From contig CAJPPE010000017.1 of the NCBI GenBank assembly GCA_905372345.1, forward strand, positions 1 to 12,478: a stretch of 12,478 nt of DNA, read 5' to 3'. This DNA comes from an uncultured Treponema sp. Lineage in GTDB: Bacteria; Spirochaetota; Spirochaetia; Treponematales; Treponemataceae. The translations under genes were made by a program, and so were the position numbers. Within the stretch, counting starts at the first letter, position 1, and every line of letters begins with the position of its first letter. Shown here one piece after another: positions 6,198-12,478 of this stretch. The notes below the pieces were generated by a model that made no database searches, was not told the origin of the DNA, and was given only the letters and a program-made list of their open reading frames with translations.

Positions 6198-7457
6198 ATG
6201 ATTAAGACTGTAAAAGATGTAAATTTAAAGGATAAACGCATAATAATGCGTGTCGATTTTAACGTTCCTATGAAGGACGGAGTGGTACAGGACGATACAC
6301 GGATTAGGGCGGCTCTTCCTACAATAAAATATATACTGGAACAAGGTGCTAGAAGCCTTGTTTTGATGAGCCATTTGGGCGATCCTTCAAAGGATGCAAA
6401 AAAAGCCAAGGAAAAGGCCGAAAAAGACGGTAAAATCTTTGATGAGGAATCTTATATTAACGGAAAGCACAGGATGAAGCCTGTTGCAGAATACTTATCC
6501 GGACTTCTTAAACTTCCTGTTGATTTTGCCCCCTCCTGCATGGGACAGCTTGAAAGAGTAAAAGCTCTTCCTCAGGGCGGAATTCTCATGCTTGAAAACA
6601 CCCGCTTCCACAAAGAAGAAACTTCAAAGGAAAAAGCTGAGCAGCAAATTTTGGCAAAAGAACTCAGCTTGTACGGCGATGTTTATGTAAATGATGCTTT
6701 TGGAACGGCTCACCGCTCTCATGCTTCTACAGCCGAAATTGCAAATTTTGTCAATACAAGGGCAGCCGGCTTTCTTATGGAAAAGGAAATTAAATACCTT
6801 GAGCCGATGTTAAATAATCCAGCAAAGCCCATGACGGCAATTATAGGAGGAGCAAAGGTTTCTTCTAAAATCGCGGTCTTGGAAAGCCTTTTAAAAAATG
6901 CCTCTTCTTTAATAATCGGAGGAGGAATGGCCTACACATTCTTAAAGGTTCAAGGAAAAAAGATCGGTAAATCCTTATTTGAAGAAGATTTTATGGATAC
7001 TGCTAAAAATCTTTTGGATAAGGCTGCAAAACAGGGTGTAAAGATAATCCTTCCTGTTGATCATATCTGTTCCGAAACCTTTTCTCCCAATGCCGAAGCG
7101 GTTTTAGTTGAAGATACCGATATTCCCAATAATCTTATGGGAATGGATGTAGGGCCTAAGACATTGGCTCTTTATAAAGAGATTATTTTATCGTCAAAGT
7201 CGATTGTCTGGAACGGTCCGGTAGGCGTTTTTGAGTTTGAAGCTTTTGCAAGGGGAACGGAAGAAACTGCCCGCCTTGTAGCAGCTGCAACGGAAAAAGG
7301 AGCTCTTACAATTGTAGGCGGAGGTGATTCGGTTGCTGCCGTAAATAAGTTCAACCTTGCCGATAAGATGAGCCATGTTTCTACGGGCGGCGGAGCTTCC
7401 CTCGAATTCCTTGAAGGAAAAGTTCTCCCGGGCATTGCATGCCTTGATACTATTTAA
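6198..7457 (+). CDS. pgk: Phosphoglycerate kinase
   Basis: Catalyses 1,3-bisphosphoglycerate + ADP to 3-phosphoglycerate + ATP, the first ATP-yielding step of glycolysis, in the cytosol. It is 419 residues with all major PGK blocks: RVDFNVP (18-24), [12 protein letters not shown] (32-43), LENTRFH (132-138), AHRSHAST (171-178), IGGAKVSSK (216-224), [10 protein letters not shown] (241-250), [10 protein letters not shown] (337-346) and the ATP-site glycine-rich [12 protein letters not shown] (371-382) and [13 protein letters not shown] (395-407). Oddly, the usual SHLGRP reads SHLGDP (59-63) and is followed by a charged insert (about residues 64-92), so one basic-patch arginine is absent. GGGGG at 6189-6193 lies four bases before the ATG. 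It is the first gene of a probable operon with the amidase 6 bases downstream, rather than being grouped with gap or tpi. Confidence 0.97.
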   Translation: MIKTVKDVNLKDKRIIMRVDFNVPMKDGVVQDDTRIRAALPTIKYILEQGARSLVLMSHLGDPSKDAKKAKEKAEKDGKIFDEESYINGKHRMKPVAEYLSGLLKLPVDFAPSCMGQLERVKALPQGGILMLENTRFHKEETSKEKAEQQILAKELSLYGDVYVNDAFGTAHRSHASTAEIANFVNTRAAGFLMEKEIKYLEPMLNNPAKPMTAIIGGAKVSSKIAVLESLLKNASSLIIGGGMAYTFLKVQGKKIGKSLFEEDFMDTAKNLLDKAAKQGVKIILPVDHICSETFSPNAEAVLVEDTDIPNNLMGMDVGPKTLALYKEIILSSKSIVWNGPVGVFEFEAFARGTEETARLVAAATEKGALTIVGGGDSVAAVNKFNLADKMSHVSTGGGASLEFLEGKVLPGIACLDTI

Positions 7458-7463
7458 TTTTTA

Positions 7464-8477
7464 ATGAGAAATAGGGCAAATAAGACTTTTTTTTATGTTT
7501 TTCTCTTGATTTTTCTTTGTTTAAAAGCTTTTTCTGCGGGCGTTTCGGTTACGGATGCCGCAGGAAAACTAGCTCTCGATATTTCGTGGGATCCGCTTTC
7601 TCAAGAACTTATTTTTATAAAAAATAACTCTCAGGTAAGCTGTAAAATAGGGGAAAGTCTTATAATTTTTGACGATAAAAAAGCCGATTTTACTCCTCCG
7701 CCGTATCAAAAAGACGGGCTTACCTTTATAAGTGCTGAAATGTATAAAAAGCTTGAAACTTTTTTTGCCGTACCTCAAAAAGAAACAAAGTATAGGGTAG
7801 GGGTGATATTGATAGATCCGGGGCATGGAGGGAAGGATCCCGGCTGTGTCGGCTCCTATACTGAAAATAAAAAAACGATAATACTCAATGAAAAAACGGT
7901 GGCTCTAAAGGTCAGTTTGGAGCTGTACAATATGCTCAAAAAAGCCTATCCCGATAAAAAAATCCTTTTAACCAGAGATAAGGATTTCTATCCAACCCTT
8001 GAAGACAGGGTAAAAATGGCAAATTCCGTAAAATTGAAAAAAAATGAAAGCATTCTCTATGTTTCCGTTCACGTAAATGCCTCCCTTAATTCCAAAGCTG
8101 CCGGTTTTGAAGTATGGTATCTGCCTCCCGAATACAGGCGTGAAGTAGTCGATAAAAAAACCGTGCCGAAAGAAATTCATTCCATATTGAATTCGATGAT
8201 GGAAGAAGAATTTACGATGGAAAGTATTTTAATGGCGCAAAATATTTTGGACGGTTTAGATGCTCAAATAGGAAAGAAAAGTCCAAATAGGGGAATTCGG
8301 GCAAATCAATGGTTTGTTGTCCGTAACGTCAAAATGCCCAGTGTTTTGATAGAATTAGGTTTTATAAGCAATAAAACAGAAATTAAACTTTTAAATTCTC
8401 CCGACTACTTGAAAAAATGCTCCTTGGGCATATATAATGGACTATCTGCTTTTATAAGCAATTTTGAAACTAATTGA
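7464..8477 (+). CDS. Exported N-acetylmuramoyl-L-alanine amidase (Amidase_3)
   Basis: A zinc amidase that cleaves the amide bond between MurNAc and L-alanine in peptidoglycan, acting in the periplasm on cell separation or wall remodelling. It is 337 residues. A signal peptide (hydrophobic core YVFLLIFLCL, likely cut after AFSA at residue 25) and an N-terminal region of about 85 residues precede the catalytic domain. Zinc ligands are His121 in DPGHGGKDPG, Glu143 in NEKTVAL and His203 in SVHVNAS. The catalytic Glu297 lies in VLIELGFISN. Overall it is an AmiC/CwlM-type enzyme. The ATG lies 6 bases after the pgk stop with no Shine-Dalgarno, suggesting reinitiation or coupling to pgk. The next gene begins 14 bases after its stop and encodes a GerMN protein, a frequent partner of cell-wall hydrolases, so the pair probably works together. 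Confidence 0.93.
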   Translation: MRNRANKTFFYVFLLIFLCLKAFSAGVSVTDAAGKLALDISWDPLSQELIFIKNNSQVSCKIGESLIIFDDKKADFTPPPYQKDGLTFISAEMYKKLETFFAVPQKETKYRVGVILIDPGHGGKDPGCVGSYTENKKTIILNEKTVALKVSLELYNMLKKAYPDKKILLTRDKDFYPTLEDRVKMANSVKLKKNESILYVSVHVNASLNSKAAGFEVWYLPPEYRREVVDKKTVPKEIHSILNSMMEEEFTMESILMAQNILDGLDAQIGKKSPNRGIRANQWFVVRNVKMPSVLIELGFISNKTEIKLLNSPDYLKKCSLGIYNGLSAFISNFETN

Positions 8478-8491
8478 TTTTGGGGTATGTA

Positions 8492-8950
8492 ATGAATTAC
8501 ATAAAAACAAAGATTTTTGCGGCTTCTTTATTGGCCTCTATAATAATAGTTATACTTTTTACATCTGTTTTTAATAAAAAATATGATAGATATGTGCTTT
8601 TTTTTAAGAATTCCATTACAGGTAAGATAGATACCGAAATTCGCTATGTTCCGGTACAAAATATAATGGAACCTGAGGCTGCTTTTTTTGAAGAATTAAT
8701 GCTGGGGCCTGTTAATCATTATTGTTATTCCTTTATTCCTGCAGGTTCGAAAATTTTATCCTGTTTTGTAAAGGGTGGTGTTTTATATGCCGATTTACCT
8801 ATGGTGTTTGTTGCAGAAATAAAACAAGAATTTGATTCCGATCAAATCAAGCAACTTTTACAAAAAAATATATTTACCAATTGTAAAGCCTTAAAATCAG
8901 CTCATATCTTCGTTGAAGGTGTTGAGATTTACGAATTATTACAAAAATAA
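8492..8950 (+). CDS. Membrane-anchored GerMN-domain protein
   Basis: A 152-residue protein with one N-terminal membrane segment (about residues 8-27, AASLLASIIIVILF core) flanked by lysines, then an extracytoplasmic GerMN-like domain. Domain cues are FFEELMLGP (66-73), FIPAGSKILSCFVKGGVLYADLP (81-103) and a closing helix-strand, the same order as in GerM-type proteins (E-L-L-x-GP, IPxGTxxL, G-x-xxVDL). GerM was named for Bacillus sporulation and germination, but the domain also occurs in non-spore-formers beside peptidoglycan amidases, as here. The ATG at 8492 is chosen because GGGG (8482-8485) lies six bases before it. An upstream TTG at 8474 overlaps the amidase stop and has no support. It likely binds or positions the amidase or peptidoglycan; this is inference. 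Confidence 0.75.
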   Translation: MNYIKTKIFAASLLASIIIVILFTSVFNKKYDRYVLFFKNSITGKIDTEIRYVPVQNIMEPEAAFFEELMLGPVNHYCYSFIPAGSKILSCFVKGGVLYADLPMVFVAEIKQEFDSDQIKQLLQKNIFTNCKALKSAHIFVEGVEIYELLQK

Positions 8951-8972
8951 CACTAAAAATCAAAAAAAAGTG

Positions 8973-9000
8973 TTGACAAAATTGAATTATTGCGTATACT
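8973..9000 (+). promoter_or_regulatory. Sigma-70 promoter of flaA
   Basis: A perfect TTGACA (8973-8978) and TATACT (8995-9000) are separated by 16 bases, a strong housekeeping-type promoter. Transcription should begin near 9007 and give a leader of about 39 bases. I see no sigma-28-like sequence. A weak 6-bp inverted repeat (AACACT 8949-8954, AGTGTT 8969-8974) runs into the -35 box. Confidence 0.8.
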
Positions 9001-9010
9001 TATAGTATAC
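8994..9010. promoter_or_regulatory. Palindrome over the flaA -10 box and start site (operator-like)
   Basis: GTATACT-TAT-AGTATAC is a perfect 7-3-7 inverted repeat. Its left arm contains the -10 hexamer, and its right arm reaches the expected transcription start. That is a typical position for a dimeric repressor site, but it may simply be symmetric AT-rich promoter DNA. The partial right arm would be transcribed, the left arm would not, so a 5' RNA hairpin is unlikely. Confidence 0.5.
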
Positions 9011-9045
9011 AGGGCATAAATTAAGTGCATAAAAGGAGTTTTTGA

Positions 9046-10095
9046 ATGAAAAAAACATTTATACTTGTGGCTATGGCATTCCTTTTAATGGGTGCCGTTG
9101 CGGTTGCTGAGGAAGCGATTATTGTTGATTTCGCGCTGTTGAATGCAGATATCATCGCAGATCCTAATGGTAAGATGACACAAAACAGAAGAACTGTTCT
9201 TGATTACGGTAAAGTAGCCGGTGCCTCTTACACAGATCAACAAAAAGCTTTGATGAGAACATCTTTGGCTCTTGAACAGTGGGAAGTTGAATTGAATTCT
9301 TCCGCTCAGAATCCTCTTTCTGTTGCTACTTCGACGATTAAGGAAGCTGAAGTAAGAGCTGAAGGAGAGAAATTTGCCGGTCAAAAGTTGATGGGTGTGC
9401 GAATCTTGTTCCCCGAATGGACAAACAATGCTAATGCAAAAATTAAACCCGGATTTTTAATTCCTGCTTACGAAAAAATGGCTCAGGTTGATGATCAGGG
9501 TAACTTGCAGGAACCCACTGCAGAAGACAAGGCTTCCGGTAAATCAAGATTTGAAGACGGATACGGTATTGTGCGAAATACAGGCGTTATCAAATCAATT
9601 GCTGTAAATACCTATGGTATGAACTTTCCCCATGGTCTTTATGTTCTTCTTAGAGATCAGAACAATGTAGTTAAACGATACTTCATGGGTTATCTCTTGT
9701 TTGACGGCTGGAGAGAAATGATATGGAGTAATCCTTCATACATTGCGAACGTAAAGTCTAGGGAATTAAGGCTTTATCCTGTTTACCCTACAGCTCTTCC
9801 TCATGTAGCTTTTGAAGGTTTCTTAATTACTCGTGATGCCGCTCATGACGGCGGAGATGCTGTTGCATACTTCAAAGATGTTAAAATCATCTATGACAAA
9901 GCTGTTTTGACAACTGTACGAGACTTTGCAGATGAAGATATCTGGGGTATTCAGACAGAAAGAGAAATGAAGAGAAAGAAGATTGAGGTTGAGAAATTTG
10001 GACACACTCAGGTCTTACGATTCCTTGAACAGGAAAAGATGGCCACAGAAGAAGGCTTCACACCTTCAGAAGGTTCCGAAAAGAACACACAATAA
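9046..10095 (+). CDS. flaA: Flagellar filament outer layer (sheath) protein FlaA
   Basis: The sheath protein that coats the FlaB core of spirochaete periplasmic flagella and influences filament shape and stiffness. It is 349 residues with a Sec signal peptide (MKKTFILVAMAFLLMGAVAV, likely cut after AVAVA at residue 21), as expected because FlaA is exported to the periplasm by Sec and not by the flagellar type III route. Recognisable FlaA stretches include the early region after cleavage (IIVDFALLNADI), GVRILFPEW (about 117-125), SIAVNTYGMNFPHGLYVLLRD (about 194-214), RYFMGYLLFDGWREMIWSNP and LRLYPVYP. The charged C-terminus (REMKRKKIEVEKFGHTQVLR, then EGSEKNTQ) is typical. AAGGAG (9033-9038) is seven bases before the ATG. 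It has its own promoter and terminator, so it is probably mostly monocistronic and highly expressed. Confidence 0.95.
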   Translation: MKKTFILVAMAFLLMGAVAVAEEAIIVDFALLNADIIADPNGKMTQNRRTVLDYGKVAGASYTDQQKALMRTSLALEQWEVELNSSAQNPLSVATSTIKEAEVRAEGEKFAGQKLMGVRILFPEWTNNANAKIKPGFLIPAYEKMAQVDDQGNLQEPTAEDKASGKSRFEDGYGIVRNTGVIKSIAVNTYGMNFPHGLYVLLRDQNNVVKRYFMGYLLFDGWREMIWSNPSYIANVKSRELRLYPVYPTALPHVAFEGFLITRDAAHDGGDAVAYFKDVKIIYDKAVLTTVRDFADEDIWGIQTEREMKRKKIEVEKFGHTQVLRFLEQEKMATEEGFTPSEGSEKNTQ

Positions 10096-10113
10096 GTCTT
10101 AACACTTTAAAAT

Positions 10114-10147
10114 AAAGCGGTCGAGTCCGGCTCGGCCGCTTTTGTTT
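10114..10147 (+). terminator. Strong Rho-independent terminator of flaA
   Basis: AGCGGTCGAG (10116-10125) pairs with CTCGGCCGCT (10131-10140) through one G-U, with a 5-base TCCGG loop, followed by TTTTGTTT. Three more A-T pairs extend the base (AAA 10114-10116 with TTT). This GC-rich stem stands out from the AT-rich surroundings and should separate flaA from the next gene. Confidence 0.9.
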
Positions 10148-10182
10148 GATGATGTCCCTGTTATCCATGATGTTACCAGAAT

Positions 10183-11415
10183 ATGTTGTCTGAAGACTTG
10201 TCTTGGCTCCCTAAAAAAGAAAAATTAAGGGAGATGTATACTTCTTATGAGCCTCATTTAAATATTTTAATAGTACGTATAGAAGAATTTTTGCGTTCCA
10301 TAGTAAAAATAGCTTCTGCACCCGCATATAAAACGAGAGTAAAAAGTTTTAATAGCTATTATTTGAAGCTTTTAAAATTTCCGCCTAAAAACGATACGGC
10401 AGATTTACCTGTTCTTACCGATATTTTGGGAGTACGGATAATATGCCCGTTTTTACAAGACATAAATGAAGTTGAGACGATTCTGCTAAAGAATTTTACG
10501 GTAATAGAAGTAGAGCGTAAGGGGTCTGAAAGAACGTTTAGAGAGTTCGGGTACGAATCAGTACATTTTTTAATTGAAATACCTGAGGAATTTAGAGTAG
10601 GTCTTGTTTTACCTAAAAATTTGATTTTTGAGATACAGCTTCGGACTATTCTTCAAGATGCTTGGGCTGAGGTTGAGCATGAGCTGATATATAAATCGGA
10701 GTTTTCTCCATTTGATCAACCTTTAAAAAGAAAGCTTGCTTCGATAAATGCAAGTTTGAGTTTGGCTGATATTATTTTTCAAGAAATTCGTGATTATCAA
10801 AATAAACTTAATACTGAGCTTGATAAAAGACGATTTGAGTTTTATTCTATGGCTGATGAACATACTGCAATGGTTTTACCTGAAACCAATATTGTTCAGC
10901 ATGATAATACAAATCATGAAGAAGAAGTAAAACTTGTTGAAACTATAGATGATTTGATTTTATCTGCAATTGAAGCTCATAATCAAAATCTTTTTGATAA
11001 GGCCGAAAAAATTTATACAAAAATAATTGAACAAAATCCTAACGATATAGTTTTGTCGGTTGTATTTAAACACAGAGGTATGGCTTATTTTGCTCAAGCT
11101 AACTATGAAGCAGCCTATACCGATTTTGTTCAGAGTTGTAAGTATAATCCCGCAAATTTCCGTTCTTTTTATTATGTGGGAATTGCGTTAACACTTTTAA
11201 ACCGAGATGACGAAGCTATTGAATACTTTACAAAATCGCTTGAAATAAATAAATTTCAAGCCCATGTTTATTTTAGGCGTGCTTTGTCCTATTTTAAACT
11301 AGCCTTATATCCTGAAGCTGCCAAGGATTTGGATTCTGCCTCAGATCTTGGTTTAGCTGAAGAAGATGCAAAAAAATTGCGTATAGCTATTGCAAAAAAA
11401 ATTGATATGGTGTAA
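10183..11415 (+). CDS. RelA/SpoT-type (p)ppGpp synthetase domain fused to TPR repeats
   Basis: A 410-residue protein with two parts. Residues about 25-205 form a RelA/SpoT nucleotidyltransferase domain, which transfers pyrophosphate from ATP to GTP or GDP. Visible motifs are TRVKSFNSYYLKLLK (51-65), TDILGVRII (79-87) with the metal-binding Asp80 and Arg85, FGYESVH (122-128) with the guanine-stacking Tyr124, and EIQLRTILQDAWAEVEHEL (150-168) with catalytic Glu150. There is no HD hydrolase domain before it and no TGS/ACT regions. After a polar linker (about 225-255) the C-terminal half holds three to four TPR repeats (about 262-395; for example LFDKAEKIYTKIIEQNPND and DEAIEYFTKSLEINKFQAHV). It starts 35 bases after the flaA terminator with no Shine-Dalgarno and no obvious promoter. 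The likely role is an alarmone synthetase regulated by TPR-mediated protein binding. Confidence 0.85.
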   Translation: MLSEDLSWLPKKEKLREMYTSYEPHLNILIVRIEEFLRSIVKIASAPAYKTRVKSFNSYYLKLLKFPPKNDTADLPVLTDILGVRIICPFLQDINEVETILLKNFTVIEVERKGSERTFREFGYESVHFLIEIPEEFRVGLVLPKNLIFEIQLRTILQDAWAEVEHELIYKSEFSPFDQPLKRKLASINASLSLADIIFQEIRDYQNKLNTELDKRRFEFYSMADEHTAMVLPETNIVQHDNTNHEEEVKLVETIDDLILSAIEAHNQNLFDKAEKIYTKIIEQNPNDIVLSVVFKHRGMAYFAQANYEAAYTDFVQSCKYNPANFRSFYYVGIALTLLNRDDEAIEYFTKSLEINKFQAHVYFRRALSYFKLALYPEAAKDLDSASDLGLAEEDAKKLRIAIAKKIDMV

Positions 11416-11468
11416 TCTAAGCGGCTGTATTATGTCATATACAATAACTATAGTTTTAAATTAATTAC

Positions 11469-11473
11469 GGAGG
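11469..11473 (+). promoter_or_regulatory. Strong Shine-Dalgarno of rpsT
   Basis: GGAGG lies eight bases before the rpsT ATG. The 66-base spacer upstream is AT-rich, with possible -10 boxes TACAAT (11440-11445) and TATAGT (11449-11454), but I see no convincing -35 for either, so I do not assign a promoter. Confidence 0.7.
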
Positions 11474-11481
11474 TACCTTAA

Positions 11482-11751
11482 ATGAAAAATCGATCTGCGA
11501 TTAAAAGACATAACCAGAGTGAAGTCCGCCGAATGCGAAACCGCTCTGCAAAAAGTGAAGTACGTACAACAGCTAGAAAGTATACTGAGGCTGTTCATGC
11601 AGCTAATGCGGAAAGTGCCGCAGCATTACTTCGCGAGCTCTCCAGTCAGCTTGATTCTGCTGCCAGAAAAGGAATTTTAACAAAAAATTCGGCAGCCCGC
11701 AAAAAGTCAAGAATGCAGCTTTTGTACAACGCTTCATTTGCAGCAAAATAA
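11482..11751 (+). CDS. rpsT: 30S ribosomal protein S20
   Basis: An 89-residue, very basic, all-helical protein that binds 16S rRNA in the body of the small subunit. Family features are the N-terminal KNRSAIKRHNQSEVRRMRNR, the segment SEVRTTARKYTEAV, an acidic-alanine middle helix (NAESAAALLRELSSQLDSAA), and the closing KGILTKNSAARKKSRM motif that is nearly universal in S20 proteins. The length is normal (about 86-90). The start is fixed by GGAGG eight bases upstream. It lies 66 bases after the RelA/SpoT-TPR gene and is followed by a terminator hairpin at 11764-11800. S20 is often autoregulated through its leader; nothing in this short leader proves that here. Confidence 0.96.
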   Translation: MKNRSAIKRHNQSEVRRMRNRSAKSEVRTTARKYTEAVHAANAESAAALLRELSSQLDSAARKGILTKNSAARKKSRMQLLYNASFAAK

Positions 11752-11763
11752 GAATGAAGGAAG

Positions 11764-11800
11764 ACCGCAAAACCTATTTTGGGAATTGCGGTATTTTTTT
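11764..11800 (+). terminator. Rho-independent terminator of rpsT
   Basis: ACCGCAA (11764-11770) and TTGCGGT (11786-11792) form a 7-bp stem with a 15-base loop that can pair further internally (CC 11773-11774 with GG). It is followed by A and seven T (11794-11800). It ends rpsT 12 bases after the stop codon and lies 33 bases before the HU gene. Confidence 0.8.
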
Positions 11801-11832
11801 ATAGTTTATACAATTTTGTACTTTACCTAATA

Positions 11833-12159
11833 ATGAAAGAAAAACAGTCAAAAGTCGACATAATAGATTCCGTTTATCGAAACAATCCTCAATACCAGCT
11901 TAAGCAGATTAATTCCATAGCTAATCTGTTTTTAGATGAGCTTTCTGTACTTTTGCAGAAAGGAATCCCTGTGGAGATACGAGGCCTCGGTTCTTTTGAT
12001 TTTACTGTGTTGCATGGACGAAAAAATGCCCGTAATCCTAAGACCGGAGAAACCGTTTTAACTGCTGACAGATGCAAAATAAGATTTAAACCTGGAAAAG
12101 AACTAAAAGAAGCTTTGAATAAAATAAATGTAAAAGAGTTTTCCGATAATGAAAAATAA
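11833..12159 (+). CDS. HU/IHF-family nucleoid DNA-binding protein
   Basis: A 108-residue histone-like protein that bends and compacts DNA as a dimer. The N-terminal helical part (KVDIIDSVYRNNPQYQLKQI, then NLFLDELSVLLQKG) leads into the beta region VEIRGLGSFDFTVLHGRKNA (47-66). The arm tip motif RNPKTGE lies at 67-73, with the intercalating Pro69, and is followed by CKIRFKPGKELKEALN (81-96). A polar tail of about 12 residues makes it longer than the usual 90. The ATG at 11833 is chosen because the frame upstream (to a TTG at 11779) runs through the rpsT terminator. No Shine-Dalgarno precedes it. The TACAAT at 11809-11814 could be a -10 giving a very short leader. Whether it is HU or IHF-like cannot be told. 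Its end overlaps lnt by 11 bases. Confidence 0.92.
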   Translation: MKEKQSKVDIIDSVYRNNPQYQLKQINSIANLFLDELSVLLQKGIPVEIRGLGSFDFTVLHGRKNARNPKTGETVLTADRCKIRFKPGKELKEALNKINVKEFSDNEK

Positions 12160-12478
12160 GTTTATGTTTTTTTCCTTAAACCTTTTGCTTGCTGTTTTGG
12201 GTGCCGTTCTTTTTGCTTTATCTCATCCTAATTATTTAAATCTAAACGGTTTCCCTTTTTTGGCCTATGCGGCTCTTCTTCCTTTTTTTTTATTACTTAA
12301 AAGGACTAAGCTAAAGTTTTCATTTTTATGGGGAGCTTTTTCGGGGTGCTTTTCATATTTTTTATTTAATTTTTGGATTATATTTTTCCATCCTCTTGCT
12401 ATTTATATAATAATTGGAAAATATTGTATTATTTATTCGCTTCTATTTTTTGTTTTAAAAATAATAGATTCTTATGTT
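12149..12478 (+). CDS. lnt: Apolipoprotein N-acyltransferase, N-terminal part (runs off window)
   Basis: The first 110 codons of a polytopic membrane protein, open to the window edge with no stop. It begins MKNKFMFFSLNLLLAVLGAV and contains the Lnt-type opening LFALSHPNYLNLNGFPFLAY followed by AALLPFFLLLKRTKLKFSFL and a GAFSGCFSYFLFNFW helix. These match the first transmembrane helices of Lnt, which adds the third acyl chain to diacylated lipoproteins in the inner membrane. The catalytic nitrilase-like domain (Glu-Lys-Cys) would lie beyond the window, so the call rests on the membrane part and on HU-lnt context remembered from treponemes. The ATG overlaps the HU gene by 11 bases, suggesting coupled translation. 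A second in-frame ATG five codons on (12164) is possible. Confidence 0.75.
   Translation, partial: MKNKFMFFSLNLLLAVLGAVLFALSHPNYLNLNGFPFLAYAALLPFFLLLKRTKLKFSFLWGAFSGCFSYFLFNFWIIFFHPLAIYIIIGKYCIIYSLLFFVLKIIDSYV

Noticed and set aside
8474..8491. Upstream TTG start for the GerMN gene
   Set aside because: It overlaps the amidase stop with no Shine-Dalgarno, while the ATG at 8492 has GGGG six bases upstream.
8949..8974. AACACT/AGTGTT inverted repeat as a terminator of the GerMN gene
   Set aside because: Only six pairs with a 14-base A-rich loop and no T-tract, and it runs into the flaA -35 box.
11779..11832. N-terminal extension of the HU gene from a TTG
   Set aside because: The extension starts inside the rpsT terminator and gives a hydrophobic leader not expected for HU. 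The ATG at 11833 fits the family start.
1..12478. A mobile island, defence system or toxin-antitoxin locus
   Set aside because: No transposase, integrase, restriction, phage or toxin-antitoxin genes are visible. The RelA/SpoT domain protein could recall alarmone-based toxins, but its TPR tail, the absence of a small antitoxin partner and its place among core genes argue against that.

Overview
The window is an ordinary-looking chromosomal segment of a low-GC spirochaete, most likely a Treponema close to T. denticola. The main evidence is a full-length FlaA periplasmic flagellar sheath protein, a gene type characteristic of spirochaetes. The order amidase / GerM-like protein / flaA / (RelA-SpoT-TPR) / rpsT / HU / lnt also matches what I remember of treponemal chromosomes. 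The species call is from memory and was not searched. I see no rRNA, tRNA, CRISPR array, insertion sequence, phage gene or plasmid origin.

Layout. 1-532: the tail of an unidentified gene, then an OsmC-family peroxiredoxin, ending at a strong hairpin terminator shared with the convergent pcnB gene. 578-1720 (minus): poly(A) polymerase/tRNA nucleotidyltransferase-family protein. 1893-2924: an unrecognised 343-residue protein with a clear promoter. 2925-3007: a convergent intergenic spacer holding 19-bp tandem repeats. 3008-5592 (minus): guaA followed, with a 1-base overlap, by an exported GH20-like glycosidase. 5685-6062: a small VOC/glyoxalase-fold protein behind a good sigma-70 promoter. 6063-6197: two large perfect inverted repeats. 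6198-8950: pgk, an exported N-acetylmuramoyl-L-alanine amidase and a membrane-anchored GerMN protein, probably one operon. 8973-10147: flaA with its own promoter, a palindrome on the start of transcription, and a terminator. 10183-11415: an alarmone-synthetase domain fused to TPR repeats. 11482-12478: rpsT, an HU-family DNA-binding protein and the first 110 codons of lnt, running off the window.

The right half mixes cell-envelope and motility functions (amidase, GerMN, FlaA, Lnt) with core growth functions (glycolysis, ribosomal protein, nucleoid protein, possible ppGpp synthesis). The left half is housekeeping: thiol-peroxide defence, RNA 3'-end processing and GMP synthesis.

No clearly new multi-gene system is visible. 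The points most worth following up are the RelA/SpoT-TPR fusion, the palindrome over the flaA start site, the twin inverted repeats ahead of pgk, an altered substrate-loop region in PGK, the guaA-GH20 coupling, the unknown 343-residue protein, and several genes that lack a Shine-Dalgarno sequence.
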